DNA of 64,000 nt from Luscinia megarhynchos (taxonomy: Eukaryota; Chordata; Aves; Passeriformes; Turdidae): assembly GCA_034336665.1 (NCBI GenBank), contig CM067584.1, positions 3,782,001-3,846,000 of the forward strand, given 5' to 3'. How positions within the stretch are numbered: the stretch's first letter is position 1; each line of letters begins with the position of its first letter. Of the stretch, positions 45,156 to 57,784 are shown piece by piece. The notes under the pieces were generated by a model. It was given only the letters and a program-made list of their open reading frames with translations. It was not told the DNA's origin and did no database searches. The translations under genes and the position numbers were made by a program.

Positions 45156-47915
45156 ATAAATCAACAACCCAGGAGGGAAGAAAAGTGGTGCATCAGCCTG
45201 AGATTGTTGTCATTCTCTGGTCGCCCCAATTTATCCAGCAGGAAGAGCAGAGGCAGCAAGGTGGAGGGAGGATGAAAGGTGTGACGGACTGCTGGCAGTG
45301 TTGAGATGCCTGCTCTGTATTCCACATGTCACTGGAGCTCTCCTGTGATGGGGCTGCACTGGAGGAAGTGTCAATGTGAGAGACAAGTCCATGATTTGTG
45401 TACAGGAAATACCCAGTGGGAGAGTCACACAGCCTGGAATTTAAACACACAACACTTCTCAGCCTGGGAAGGGCCAGGACTGGAGTTTTAGGCGAGTGGA
45501 GGTGGGAGAGGAGTTTAGCAGGGTAATTGTCCAGAGCTTGTTGGGTTTGGGGGTTTTGGGGCAGAGGGTGTTGAGGATTTTTGCTTTTTTCTCCTCACAG
45601 GATGGTTCCTGTGTATCTGTGAGCAAATTGGGTGTGTTGTATGCAGGAACATAAACTTGGAGATGCTGGAAGGAGCTGAAGCTGCAGAATTCAGCCTGGG
45701 GAAGAGAAGATGAGCCTGGGGCAGAAAATAGAACCCAAATGGTTTTGGGGTCAGTTTAAAGGGGGAAAAGTGGATTCCTGTATTTTGTTGTATCAGAGTT
45801 GATATTTCCTGCTGCTTGGCAGAGCAATATCCTTTCATACAGAGCAGCAGAGGTGAAAATGCCTTTAGGATGGAGAAGTGCAGAACTTGAGGACAAACCT
45901 TGCCTCCTTCCCCTTGAGCCTGATTTAGAACCCAGAAATCCCTTCCCAGGGAAAGTTTGTGCTGATCCTTGTTGTGCAAAATTAGTAGGGTATGAGGAGA
46001 AAAAAAATACAACAATAGAAAAAATATCTATTTTTTAATAATGGAAATAATTCAGCAAATCCTGATGTGATACAAGAGTGTTATCACCAAAGCAAGGGAA
46101 GGTAAATAGGAAGGTCTATCTCAGAGAAAGTGATTTGAATTCTCTTCAGGCTGCTCAGCACTACAGGAGGATGGGATTTGGGAGAGGAGAGGGTTAAGGC
46201 AGCCCCAGAAGCACGAGCTGAAGGATGGTTTTCCAGTTGGGAATAAGGAATCAGGACTCGCTCCCTCCCCAGCCCTTTCTGCAGAGCATCATTCCCCCAA
46301 AGCTCCTCATCCTTCCCACCCCCAAAATCAAACCCAACACAGTGGGGAGGATTAAAGGCTCCTTCTCCCTGAAAATCCAGCACCTCCATCCCGTGGGGTG
46401 TGGGGTCATTTGGGGCTGTTTGCTCCACTTTGAGTCATCTCTGAGTCCCACTCTGCCTGAGCCCCCTGAGAGCAGCGCTCAGGCTCTGGTGGCTGCTGAA
46501 TTAAACAATGAGAAATATGCACCAGCTCTTTCCATTTGCTTATTAATAGGTTCTGTGTCTCGTGCTCCAAGGGGATTGTCCTTGCTTTGGAATTGCTGGC
46601 AGGGAAGCATTCAAGCATTCAGTGCCTGTAAATGGAGAAAAATGGGGAAGGAGAGAGAGGAGAGGGTTTCAGGGCAGGTGGGAGTGTGGCTTCAGAAATG
46701 TGAGACTGCAGAAATCGGGATGCTCAGCTCCCAGGAACTTGGTTTAAATGCTCAGGGTCTCTGTAAATCATGAGATTTCCTGATAGCACCAGCACTTCTT
46801 TGGGCTGGAGCATCTGTGCACTCGTGGGACTCTCCACTGTGAAATTCCTTGTTTAGAGGAGCAGGTTCAGTGTGATATTTTATGAAGACACAACTAAATA
46901 TTTTATCCTCTTCCCAAATTTCCAGTGATTTTGAATATGGGTAATATTAGTGAATGCAGGCATGAGTTTTGAGCTCCTCACTCTCTTTAAATCGTTGGTT
47001 TCCAGTAAATCCTTTAGGGTTTGAAAATCTCAGCCTTGTGGTGGTTGTTTCCCCAGAAAATCCTGGTGGTTTAACAGATAATTATATGTTCCTGTTGAGA
47101 TCACTGCAGTTTCATTGTTTAAAGGGCTGATTTTGGTCCATCCTTAACATTTTCTAATGGAGTTAGAGGATAGTTTGAGTTGAAATAATGTGTGGAGGTC
47201 ATTGCTCCAATCCCTCACACCAAGCTGAGCCACTTTGGAGTTAGATCATGTTGTTCACAGCTAATAAACAGATTTAGACCAAAGGAAAATAAATCAGGCA
47301 CAAACCTCAAATGGGTGGAAATTTGGAAGTTCCCATGTGTTCTTTTTTCAACAGAGATTTTGGAGATTAAATTCCATTGTCTCTCACTGTTTGGGTTTTT
47401 TTTTTTTGCCCCAATTTTTGAGTAACTTTGTTAACACGACCATTTTGGAAACTAAAAATTCATTTTCCTTGGAAAATGGAACACAGGATCTAAAGTCTAC
47501 ACACAGACTTCAACTCTGCATTAATCGGGTGATTTCCTTCAATTAAATTGTTGAAATTCCTCACATGAGCATGGCCACAATCTCTGGTTGATGGTTCTAA
47601 ATTGTCAGATAAATAGATAAACTCTGAGATGATGAGTTTTAGGTGCCAAACTGTGTTTTCAAACCTTGAATGAAGAGTGATAATGGGTGAAGAGATGCAG
47701 TGCTGGCTTTATGGTTTTCCAACACATTCTTGAACAACTTTCTTGTGGAAAAATCTCTGCAGGAAACCCTGGGCAGGTGTATCAGTAATTTCATTTACTC
47801 TGGTGTTGTGTAAGTGGCTCAGGGATATTTGCATGCACAGGATTTATGTGAATTGGTGAACTTTTTATGGATGGAGGCTTTGATTTGCACTGGAAACTCA
47901 AACAGTTGGGTTTGG
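45156..47915. other. Intergenic DNA, no gene seen
   Basis: No repeat family or exon is recognised. Frames of up to 182 codons (46225-46773, +) have no recognisable domain and ordinary composition. Confidence 0.45.
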
Positions 47916-47957
47916 TGATTCTTGTGGGTCCCTCCCAGCTGAGCAGATTCTGTGATT
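47916..47957 (+). mobile_element. CR1 LINE 3' tail fragment
   Basis: The phrase gattcttgtgggtccctccc agctgagcagattctgtgat matches the terminal bases of the CR1 subfamily seen at 17592. Very short. Confidence 0.6.
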
Positions 47958-48084
47958 TTGCACCCAGGCAATTGTTGGCATTTCCCTAAATTTGCTGTGT
48001 TGGGCACCCATGGACTAAATAACCACAAACTGAGCATCTCATTCCTGATATTCCATCAAAAAACCAGTGACACCTCCCATGCCA

Positions 48085-48360
48085 GGCAACCCAATGAGTT
48101 AATTAGGGAAGAATTGTCCATGATTCCATCTCACCTTATATTTCCACCCCCACCCCGTGCAGTGGAGCTGCCTCTTGCCCCCCGTGCCAGGATGATTAAT
48201 GGGGGGAGCACAACAAGGTCAATTAGCTGGGTCAGTTTGGAGCTGAGAGGTGCAGAGTGTTTCTTTATTGAACGCTGCATTCACACTCCAGCCCCTGACC
48301 TGGGCTCTGGTGATTTATTACAGGGGCAGTGTTTTGATCACTTACCTTCAGTACCTTAGG
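48085..48360. promoter_or_regulatory. Candidate conserved enhancer-like element
   Basis: Unique block with gagttaattagggaag, ggatgattaatgggggg, ggtcaattagctgg and ctggtgatttattacagg, mixing TAAT cores with GC-rich stretches and no mobile-element marks. The claim rests on composition only. Confidence 0.27.
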
Positions 48361-50684
48361 TTGGCTCCAGAAATCAGCTTTTCACTGTCAATTAGAGGCT
48401 GGGAAAAGAGATCCCTTCAAAATCCGAAATGTGAGCCCCGAGAAAAGGGATGGGGAGCCCGGGGATGCTTTTCAAAACTGTCTTTGTAAGTAACAAAGAA
48501 ATTAGATTGGGTTCTCTCTATCTCAGAGAAGGAAAAAAATAAATCATCCAAAGCTGAAATTTTACAGCGTTTTTCCCCACTGAGCTGAAATAGAGGAACC
48601 AAATCTGTCCTAAAAAAACTTGGAAGAGCTGTCAGGGAAAAAACCTGCACTTAAAATTTATATGGATTTGTGGTGGAAGTCACAGAACAACTTCCTGCTA
48701 TTTTTGAAGGGTTAAAAAGCTCTCATATGTGTTTATTAATGAATTTCAGCAGTTTTGAGGCATCTTCCACCAGAGGATACTGAACTGAAGCTTTTGTTGA
48801 TGAAACAAATCAGTGCTGGTTCTCCTTGGGGTGCTCAGACTGGGATGTGCAGGGGTAGGAGGGGAGAAAGGAGTTGAAGCACCAGGCAAAGGGTTTGTGG
48901 TTTTGCTGGAGGATTTTTGGGATCACTGGTTTGTTTTGAGGGGTTTGTTTTTTTGCAGTTGTAAGGTTGGGTTTTTTGGTGATGGAAGGGGTTTTTAGTG
49001 TTTTTGGGGGTTTTTTTGTGGTTTTGTTTGGGTTTTTGTTGGTTTTGTTTGTTTGTTTCAGTTTTTGTTTGGTTAGTTTGGTTTGGTTTGGTTTGAGGAT
49101 TTTTTTCAGATTTTTTTGTACCCCAAACTTCTATTTTTTTTGCCTTATTATCTCAATCAGCATCTCAGCCCTTTGCCTCAATCCTTGATTTGGGTCTCAT
49201 ATCTTGATTTATGAAGGATTTGCTTTTCCTTTTTGTGAGGTTCCTGTTGTTAAGTGTGGGCAGAGCCTTTCCTGTGTCCCAGAACAAAATAAACCCAACA
49301 CTAAAAATGCAGATTAAAGATGCCATTCATGTGAACTTCCTCAAACATTTCTCAAGTACAGTAAAAACCACTCAGATTCATCTGAGATGGAACACAGGAG
49401 TAAAATTCTCTCAGCTCTGGACAAGTAGTTTTATATTTTAACATACAATAGTGTGTTTCCCCCTGCATCTTCATAACATTTAATGGTGAATTATTTCCTC
49501 TTCTAGATTTCTTTTAAGCTTTTACTGCTGTTGCAGGATTTAAAATATGAGCATATGAGAAAAGAAAACTTATTTAAAACATTACCTGTCCATGTAGATT
49601 TTGGAGTAATTTCCATGGCATCCTGTTTTATTCCTATAGACTGCTGTTGACTCAGTGCCTATTAATTTTTATAAGACTCTCTCCATCCAGCTTTGTAAGG
49701 GAGAGGCAGATATTTAGTCCCTGGCCTGGTAAATTTTAATGACAATTTTGCATGCTTGACTTAATTCCTATTTCTTGTGTCCCAGTCGTGCCTCTCCCTC
49801 ACCTTGTTCTTTTCAGGGCTGGATTCTTGTCTTTTGAGGCTGATCCAAGAACACCCTCCAGCATTTTCTCCCTCAGTTTTAACAGAGAGGATTTTTCCAA
49901 GGTGAGCTGGTCCCCAAATCTCTCTGGATTCCTGAGGGAGCTGAATCCCAGCTGCTCTCCTTGCCTTCCACTTCAGAGCTGTGACACTGAAAGAGCTGCA
50001 AAACAGGATGAGAAAATGGCTCTTAGCACTGCTGGAAACCTTTTGGATCTTGTATTAAATCCTACACGCTGAAATAATGGAAAAGGAGATGATTTCTCCC
50101 TATTTTCTGTTAAATAAAAATAAAATGAAGCAGTGACAGTATTTTTTTTTTCTCCTGTTCACTATAAACAGGTTTGCCTGGGGAGAATGAGGAGATGAAT
50201 TGGTGTTCCCTGATACCCAGCAGTGGAAATGTGAGCCCAGATTTCTGGTTCTGGATAAGAATTTCCATACCAGTTGCACACATCCCAGCATTGCCTTTGG
50301 CACTGGGATCAGCTGCTCCCCTGCACTGAGCTGGTGAGCTGGATATCCACAACAGAACTAATTCAGACTCTGAAGAGTCAGAAATCACAAATTGATCCAA
50401 AATTCAGTGAATTAGTCTCATCTATTAAACTCTTTCTACCTCAGAAAGAACCTGGAAAAGTATAAAAATTACAAATATTTTCTAACAGCACCTGCTCTGG
50501 CTGAACCACTGTCCAGGCAGGTTTGTCATCCCACTGGTAGCTGGAAAACCTGGGAGAGTTCAATCCCTGCAGCCATGGGAGCTGGGAATCTCAAATTCCA
50601 GGTGTTCCCAATTCCCTTGTGGTTCTCTGAAGGTGTTTTCCCCTCTCTGTTCTCCATTGACCTCTCTGCTCTTTGTTTATTTCC
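48361..50684. other. Intergenic DNA, no gene seen
   Basis: Contains a G/T-rich tract (48945-49105). No gene or mobile element is recognised in the rest. Confidence 0.45.
48945..49105. repeat. G/T-rich low-complexity tract
   Basis: Runs of ggttttttgg, gtttgtttgttt and ggtttggtttggtttg with almost no A or C on the + strand. Confidence 0.85.
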
Positions 50685-50742
50685 AGAATCCCAGAATGGC
50701 CTGGGGAGGGTCCTTAAAGTCCAGCTCATTCCAAGCCCTGGG
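50685..50742 (-). mobile_element. CR1 LINE 3' tail fragment
   Basis: The + strand reads agaatcccagaatggcctgg, ggagggtccttaaagtccag, ctcattccaagccctgg. A short antisense tail. Confidence 0.7.
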
Positions 50743-52839
50743 ATGTTGCCTGATCAGAGCTTCAGAATTTGGCTGCAGTGGGAGAATTCACTCCTAGCAG
50801 GATAATAGGAATGGAGTCAAAGTAAAGCCCAAGTTGTTTCTGTGCCTTTAGAGTTATTCACTGCCTGAGTCATAAAATACAGTCCTGGGCTTCCAGATAA
50901 TCTCATGTAATTGCTCTGCAAATAAAACTACCAGTTTTCCTTCCCAAAGAGCAGCTCACAAGCCAAAATCCCAAATTATTTATCTATTTGTCCCCATTGC
51001 AGGCAAGATTAACTTGATGGAAATCTCCCCAAGCCCCTGGGTGCCCTCAGGACCTGACCCTACCTGGTTTTCTCCTGTGAATATTTACTTGGGAATGGTG
51101 CTGCAATTACAGCTTCTCATATTGGGAATGAAAGCTTCTGGAAATCAACAACAACAAAAAAAAACAACAAAAACAAAAACCCAATTGGTAAATAATGCCA
51201 TAATGAATTTTCCATTTTGTGGCATTCCTACAGAATTTCACTGAGGGTTGGATCCAAACTATTGCATTCCCCAGGACACCCTGCAAGCCCCATCCTTGAA
51301 ATAACCCCCGGAAATGATCTGCTTTAAATCCTGGAGTGGTTTGAGGTGTATTTATAGAGGTCCCTTTTGGCTTTCTCCCCAGTAATCACTACAAAACTTT
51401 CCCTGAAGGGAACATGAATATATGTAAACCTTAGTGGGAGCAGGAAAATAAAAATAGAGCCATGAACCAAATTTGCAGCAAATATCAACTCTTTTAACTC
51501 TCTTCAAGATGAATAAAGCAGCTGAAGAGCTGCTTCTCAGCTCAGGGAAAAGACTTCTTTTCTGAGCTGCAGATGAATTTGGGGTTTATCCCTGAGTAGT
51601 CCCAAATAAATTCATGTCCTTCCTTTGTGTGGCCAGAGAAATCCCCACTTAGGGCTGGCAAAGGAGATTTTCCTTTCTGGGGACACCATTCTGGAATTAT
51701 TTATTATTATTTATTATTTATTGGGAATCTGTCCCAATAAAAGCAGGGCAGATTCCGTGGGATGAACGGGGTTAGCTGGAATTCCAGCTCTCACTCCCTG
51801 TTCAGGCTCTTTCTGTGCTTTTATTCACTCCCCTTCTCCCCACATTAACCTGCTTCTATTTTTCAGCAAAAAAATTTTGGATTTCAAGGCTTCTCTCAGC
51901 CTTAAAATAATTCCACAAGCAAACACAAACTGCTAATGCTACCAGAGAAGAAGGTTCTTTCTTTCATTATGACGTTGATAATGATGATGATTATTATTTG
52001 GAAGAAGGTGGTGAAAAAGGGAGAATTTGTCATTACTGTATAATTTAAAATTGCACAGCCTACAGCCCACAAAACAGAGCATGTAATTACACACTTACTA
52101 GAGGTAACAGCAGTGCTGATAATTATTCTTTACACAGGAGAATCTCGCTGATATCCCAGAGTCAGAAAGTGGGAACTACAATATCTTTAATACCATCCTT
52201 GGAGACCCTCATAAGCAGAGGAGAAGTATGAGGAGGCACACAGGGTCCAGAGCAATATCTTTATCGTGCTGGAATGTCAGGGGCTTTGCTACAGCACAAA
52301 TCAATAGATCCAAGTACTTCTATTTTTTTTTTTTTTTTTTTCTTTTTTTTTTTTCCTTCTTTTTTGGTACGATATTTTTTTTATGACCCAACCTCAGTAA
52401 AGTACAGTGAAGGCAGAGGAGCAGCCCTAGGATGAAACTAGCAGTTTGATGGGAGCTATGGTGGTTTAGGAGAAGAAATAGCTGAGATTTATTAATTTAT
52501 GAATTAATTTATTTATTTTATATATTTATATATATTTTAGTGTACATTAATTTATTTATTTTTAAGGCATGTTGTGCTGCAGGAATTTTGAACCGTTTCA
52601 GGGCTGTAACCTTAATATTTCTCAGACATTAAAACCCCAATTTTTTTTACTATTATTTCATATTCCCCTCTCTTACTGTTCTCTCTCAACCTCTTTTCAA
52701 CATTTTTGTCCCCTTCATTTAAATAATTCAGATTTTATCTTACCTTTGGCATTTCTCTTGGTGCCTGCCAATCTGAGCTAGAAAACAACCTGCTGGAGAA
52801 TTTTCCCCATCCCAAATATTTTTTTTTCCAGTAATTCAT
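50743..52839. other. Intergenic DNA, no gene seen
   Basis: Includes (TTA)n at 51697-51722, a T-rich run at 52322-52380 and a ttaatttattta tract at 52488-52564. Segment 52040-52320 (gtgctgataattattcttta, gagcaatatctttatcgtgc) is unique, motif-rich and may be conserved. No gene is recognised. Confidence 0.45.
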
Positions 52840-53383
52840 TAAAATCAGGGTGTGGCTTATGGTCTTTATCTTTCCCACAGCCCATCCTCCCTCCAGGAGA
52901 TATCTCCTGTTAATGGGTAATTCATTAAAACCAGCTGGGGCAATCATCTTTATCTTCCCACAGCCCATCCTCCCTCCAGGAGATATCTCCTGTTCATGGC
53001 CAGTGAGTCCCAGGGCATGACTGATAAAATTACATCATCCCACTGGGAGATGCTCCATCCAGGGGGAGGAGCCAAACATTCCCTACCTGGATAAAATCTA
53101 AGATTTGGAACACCAGAGCAGCCTTTTCCACTGGATTCTAGAGGACAAGAGCTACCAGATTTTTTTACAGGATCACTGCTTCAACAAGCCCACTTCATCT
53201 GGACTGCTACCACTACCCTACCTAGCAGGGTGTCAGGTTCTCTTCTGACTCTGTCAGTGATTTTTTAAAATTTCTTTTGTACTATTGCATATATTTGCTT
53301 TTTTCTTTCCTTTTTTTTTCTTCCCCTATTAAATTGCATTTCTGACTTGGAGCCTCTCACTGGTTTTGCTATAAACCATTACA
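52840..53383 (+). mobile_element. LTR family B, copy 3 (partial, different 3' half)
   Basis: Shares U3 with copy 1, including a tandemly duplicated tttatcttcccacagcccat cctccctccaggagatatct, then ggcatgactgataaaattac and a ggataaaat TATA-like box (about 53090). The R-U5 part differs: it has a long pyrimidine stretch, an ATTAAA at 53328-53333 and ends ctataaaccattaca. No 5' terminus or target duplication is found, so it is probably 5'-truncated and belongs to a sister subfamily. Confidence 0.75.
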
Positions 53384-53754
53384 GAGGCTCCTCTGGGCTG
53401 ATCTAACTTAAGCCATCAAGCCAGGTCTGCTGTGGCTGCCCAAGGTGAGCTGGTCCTGCTCCTCCAGGGTGGTCCCAGCTCCAATCTGGGTCACGGTCAC
53501 AGGGAGGCAAGGGGGATAATGATGTGCATGGAGCACCTGGGGAGGAGTCAGGGGACAGAAAGTTAATTAAAAAAAAACCCTCTGCTCTTCATCTCCCTGA
53601 CAACAAATGTAAAATTGACATTGAGGTCTCAGCAGTTGGTGGAAAGGGGAAATGGAAGCACTTGTGCTCCAGACGAGAGCTGGGAGCACCTGAGGGTGAA
53701 ATCAGGGTCTCCCCTCTGAAAGGGATTTTTCAGCAGCCTCTGTAAGAGACTTCC

Positions 53755-53873
53755 CAAAATCCTGGACATCTCTGAACGTGTGGATGTGGCTCTGGAGGAC
53801 GTGGTTCAGTGGGGAACACGGTGGCTGATGAACTGAAGGGTCTCTCAAACCTTCATTATCCTGTGATTCCATA
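53755..53873 (+). mobile_element. CR1 LINE 3' fragment
   Basis: Reads tgtggatgtggctctggagg, acgtggttcagtggggaaca and ends near cattatcctgtgattc. This is the ggatgtggcactgagggaca-tggtttagtgg region of CR1, truncated. Confidence 0.8.
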
Positions 53874-55199
53874 GGAGGGAGACAGATCAAAGGTGAAAAA
53901 CCCTGTGAGTTCTTTTTGGGGTGTGGGCAGCAGAGGGTGCTGGGAAAGTCTCCAGTGCTGGAATTCAACAATTCTCATCCCAGTCCTGGTCACACTCAGG
54001 ATGCTCCTGTGGCAGCACCAGTCCCCACCTGAGCCTCCCTCAGGGTCAGCAATTCAGCTGATGTTCAGCACAAAATGTTAGTTTTTTCCTTTTAACGTCC
54101 CAAATCTTTCAAATTCAAAGTGTCTTGCACCAGATCTACAACAGTAAACAATTTAAAACAGCAAAACAACAGAGGAGGAATAGACTTGGAGGAATCGACT
54201 CAAATGACACTAATTTGTATTTGCTCCAAACCCTTGGTGTGGATAAAAAAAAGTAGTTGAACATTTTGACTCTTCACACTTAATAAAGTAGGATAAATGG
54301 ACCTCTGGTAAAAAACCCAACTAATGTCTTGCAAGAATTTAGGACTTTTCTTGAGGTTTATTAATAGTGATAGATCTGAAATGAATCAGGGTCTTGGAAG
54401 CTGGAGCAATGTATTTTATATGTATGTATTTTTTGTTTTATATGAGCTGAAATGCACTGGAGTTCTTCAGAAATCTCCTGTTTTGGGGCTTGTTCTGGTC
54501 TTCCTTCATTTTGTGGTTTGCAGGACAGGTCAGAGATGCAGGATATTGAATATGGGAACTCTGGATTCAGCTGGTGGCTCTTCTGGAGACTCCCAGGGTG
54601 ACCTTGAGTGAATCACAAAAAACTTCTTTGGGCTTTCTTCTCCCCTTTCAGAACTCCGATAAAAAAATTAAAGCAAATACAAGCACAAAATTATCTAAAA
54701 TATCCTCTGGGCTGTGTAAATGTTTCATTCATCCTCTGCCTATTGTGCCCAGCACAAAGTGAGAGGAATTAACAGCACACAGGTGATAAAACTTGATTAT
54801 CAGTAATTAATTATTTATTATTAATGGATTGTTTCTCCTATAGTTTCTCCTATAATTTTCCAGGAAAACACTAAAATTTCAGATCTCTCTTAATTGGAAG
54901 AGATCAAATTATTGTCAGAGAAATGAAGTCTCATGGAGCAATATGGGATTGGGATTTTGTTGTTCTGGGCAAGCTCCTTCTCTTTGGGTTTAAAATACAG
55001 GAGCTGCTTCTGGTGACTTTGGAATTGTCATGGTTTGGTTTTGAATGACAAAATACTGCAGAACCTCATGTTTGTCTTTGAAAACTTCAGGAACATCTTA
55101 GGGCTTTTGAAAAAATATTCAGGTGGTGCTTGGAGCTGGTTTGTGCTGCCAGAATTAGAGCTCAGGTTCTGGCTGCTCTCAGCTTGGGGTTGAGCTGAT
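53874..55199. other. Intergenic DNA, no gene seen
   Basis: Unique sequence with no recognised repeat or exon between a CR1 fragment and the 55.2-kb minisatellite. Confidence 0.4.
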
Positions 55200-55680
55200 A
55201 ATGAGGGGTCTGGGGGACTGGGGGACACCTTGGGGAGGTGTCTGGGGGGCACTTGGGGAGGTATCAGGGAAGCTTGGGGTGTGTTTGGGGCATTTTGGGA
55301 GGTGTCTGGGGTACTTGGTGAGGTGTCTGGGACACGGGGTGTATTTGGGGCATTTGGGGAGGTGTCTGGGGCATTTGAATACTTGGGGAGGTGTCTGGGG
55401 GCACTTGGGGAGGTGTCTGGGGCATTTGTGTGTTTGGGACATTTTGGGAGGTGTCTGGGTTACTTGGTGAGGTGTCTGGGACACTTGGGATGTGTTTGGG
55501 GCACTGGGGGGAGGTGTCTGGGGCATTTGGGGAGGTGTCTGGGGGCACCTGGTGAGTGTCTGAAGCATTTGGAAAGGTTGTGTGTGAAGGGGGGACATGG
55601 GGGGTGTCTGGTGGCACCACAGGAGGTGTCTGGTGGCACATGGATGGGGATCTTGGTGCTCAGGTGTCTGGTGGCACAGC
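55200..55680. repeat. GT-rich minisatellite (ggggaggtgtctggggca units)
   Basis: About twenty degenerate units of 18-24 bases built on cttggggaggtgtctggggc, changing to ggtgtctggtggcac near the right end. The + strand is G/T-rich. Open frames of 265 codons (+) and 225 codons (-, with CPRHLPKCP-like peptide) come from the repeat and are not genes. Confidence 0.92.
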
Positions 55681-56834
55681 CAGGGCCAGGTGGGGACAGG
55701 CAGGTGACATCCCGGGCACTCCCACTGCTCTGGGTGGAGCTCCCACCTTGCTCCAGCTCCACACCTGCTGGAGCTGGGGCAGGAGGGGAAGGCCAGAACA
55801 AGTCCCGTGCTGGGGACAGCAGCTGTGACAGCCTTTTGTCCTGGGCTTCTTTGCATTCCAGAGTCAGTCAGGCAACTCAGGGTCTGTCCCTTGATATTTG
55901 TCCCCCCTGCAGTTCCATGGCTGAAGCTGATCCTTTTTTCCAGGACTTCCCTTCAAGCCTGGTGCCAGAAGTGAGGTGCCATTTCCATATTAATGCCTGC
56001 AGACATCAGTGGTGGTGGCTGAGCTGATATCTCTCTTTGCTCTTGCAGCTGGATCGTATCTGGTTTGTGATTCCCATGCCATACCCCTAATTATTATTAT
56101 TTCACACTTCATAACATTTTGGTAACCAAAACGCTCTGGGGCTCCAAACTTATCTATTCCATCTTAGCCCAGAGGAAACTTCTCAGCCAGTTCCAACTTC
56201 TAACCCCCCAAATATGAATTTAGATTGGAAATTCTGATGGATCCTGCCCGTCCCTGATAGAATATTGTAAAAACTGACTTTGTTGCACGTTGAGAGGGGG
56301 GTATTTTCTAACCCTCCCTTCCTTTCTTTTGTGTAAATCTGTTTTCACCACAGGAGCACATGCTGTCTCTTCTGGCTACAACACTACTTACTAATTCATC
56401 GATTCATCTTTAATGAGGCCCCCTGCCAATGTTTAAATAGCATTTGGAACAAAGGAAAAGGCAACATTTCCAAAACAGCTGCTTCTCCCCAGTCTTGACA
56501 TCTCAGCCTTTCAGAATTTTTAAGTCTTCTTTTTTTTTTTTTCCCTGTGCCCCCCGAAAGTTGGTAATTTATAATTTAGGTGTAGCGTTATAATTAATTG
56601 TTTGCAAGATGGAGGAAGAGAGAGGAATGGAATTAGAATAAAAGCAAGGAGTAAAGTTTCCCCCAGGCTGTTGTGAGACATGAAACCAGCACTGTGGTTT
56701 CTGTGGATGGCTCAGCACTGCAGATGGAGCAGTGGGAGAATTCTCCTTGGCAGCCAAAATCATTTGTTGTGAGTGGTGAGTTGGTCCAAGGACGCGAGAA
56801 GCAAAGTTTCCTCTTTTCCTACAGCTTCCCTTTC
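55681..56834. other. Intergenic DNA, no gene seen
   Basis: Segment 56365-56515 (actaattcatcgattcatct, ttaatgaggccccctgcc) is a possible conserved element. A T-run lies at about 56530. No gene is recognised. Confidence 0.45.
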
Positions 56835-56966
56835 CCTGGAAGTGTTCAAAGAATGTGGGGATGTGGCACTGGAAGATGTGGTTTAGTGGTGAACGTGGTG
56901 GTGCTGGGTTGAAAGTTGGATTTGATGGGCTTAGAAGTGTTTTCCAATCTTAATAATTCCATTATT
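56835..56966 (+). mobile_element. CR1 LINE 3' fragment
   Basis: Reads ctggaagtgttcaaagaatg, tggggatgtggcactggaag, atgtggtttagtggtgaacg, gttgaaagttggatttgatg and ends gttttccaatcttaataatt. A clean 3' end. Confidence 0.9.
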
Positions 56967-57059
56967 CCAAATGCTCAACCCTGCTCAGAGCTGAGTTGGC
57001 TTCACATTCTGCTCCTAAAGGGGTTTGTGTTATCCTGGTCACTCCTGTCCTTACCCTGG

Positions 57060-57512
57060 TTCCTCTTTCCTCAGAGGATGGTCAGAGGGATGCAGCAGCT
57101 CTGCAGGGAAGAAAGGCTGAGAATTGGGGTTGTTCAGGCTGGAGAAGAGAAGCTTTGGGGTGGCCTCACTGTGACCTTCCAGGACGTGAAGGAACCAACA
57201 GGAAAGATGGAGAGAGAGTTTTTCCAAGGGCCTGGAGAGCCAGGACAAGGGGGAAGGGCTTCCCACTGCCAGGGGGAAGGGATGGATGGGATATTGGGAG
57301 AGAAATTCTTCCCTGGGAGGGTGGGGAGGGAGCTGGGATGGAATTCCCAGAGGAGCTGTGGCTGCCCCTGGATCCCTGGGAGTGTCCAAGGCCAGGTTGG
57401 AGCACCTGGAACAGTGGGAGGTGACCTTGCCCGTGGCTGCGGGTGGAATGATCTGAGTTTTAAGGTCCCTTCCCAACCCAAACCTTTCCAGGATTCTATG
57501 AAAATTCTGTGT
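57060..57512 (+). mobile_element. CR1 LINE, ~450-base 3' fragment
   Basis: The longest CR1 piece in the window. It runs gcagggaagaaaggctgaga, ttgttcaggctggagaagag, gaccttccaggacgtgaagg, tgggagagaaattcttccct, ggcccctggatccctggg-type sequence, and ends ggtcccttcccaacccaaac and ttccaggattctatg. Long frames on both strands here (223 and 142 codons) are by-products. Confidence 0.93.
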
Positions 57513-57784
57513 AATGATTCCAGACCAGGCTCTGCTCTCCTGAGCACCTGTATCACACTGAGTTTTGAAATTCTGCTAAATCCATGAACCTCTTGCTGGG
57601 ATTACCTTGGAACTTCTGGGTGCTTTCCAGAACAGGAGCACTCCCTACATCCAGGTGCTGCCTGTCCTTGGTTCTTCCTGTGGATTCTCTCCAGCAGCTC
57701 CACATCCCTCCAGTCCAACCCCCAGCACTTAACAAGGCCGTGGATGGGAGATGTTGATGGGGGAATTGAGGGTGAACTGGAGGT

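Noticed and set aside
55179..55856. 225-codon reverse frame rich in Pro, Cys and His (CPRHLPKCP)
   Set aside because: Antisense of the GT-rich minisatellite; repeat-driven, not a zinc-binding protein.
55230..56027. 265-codon forward frame, Gly/Val-rich
   Set aside because: Starts inside the same minisatellite and has no domain or homologous feature.
56916..57587. 223-codon forward frame
   Set aside because: Mostly CR1 3' untranslated-type sequence; the peptide has no reverse-transcriptase motifs.
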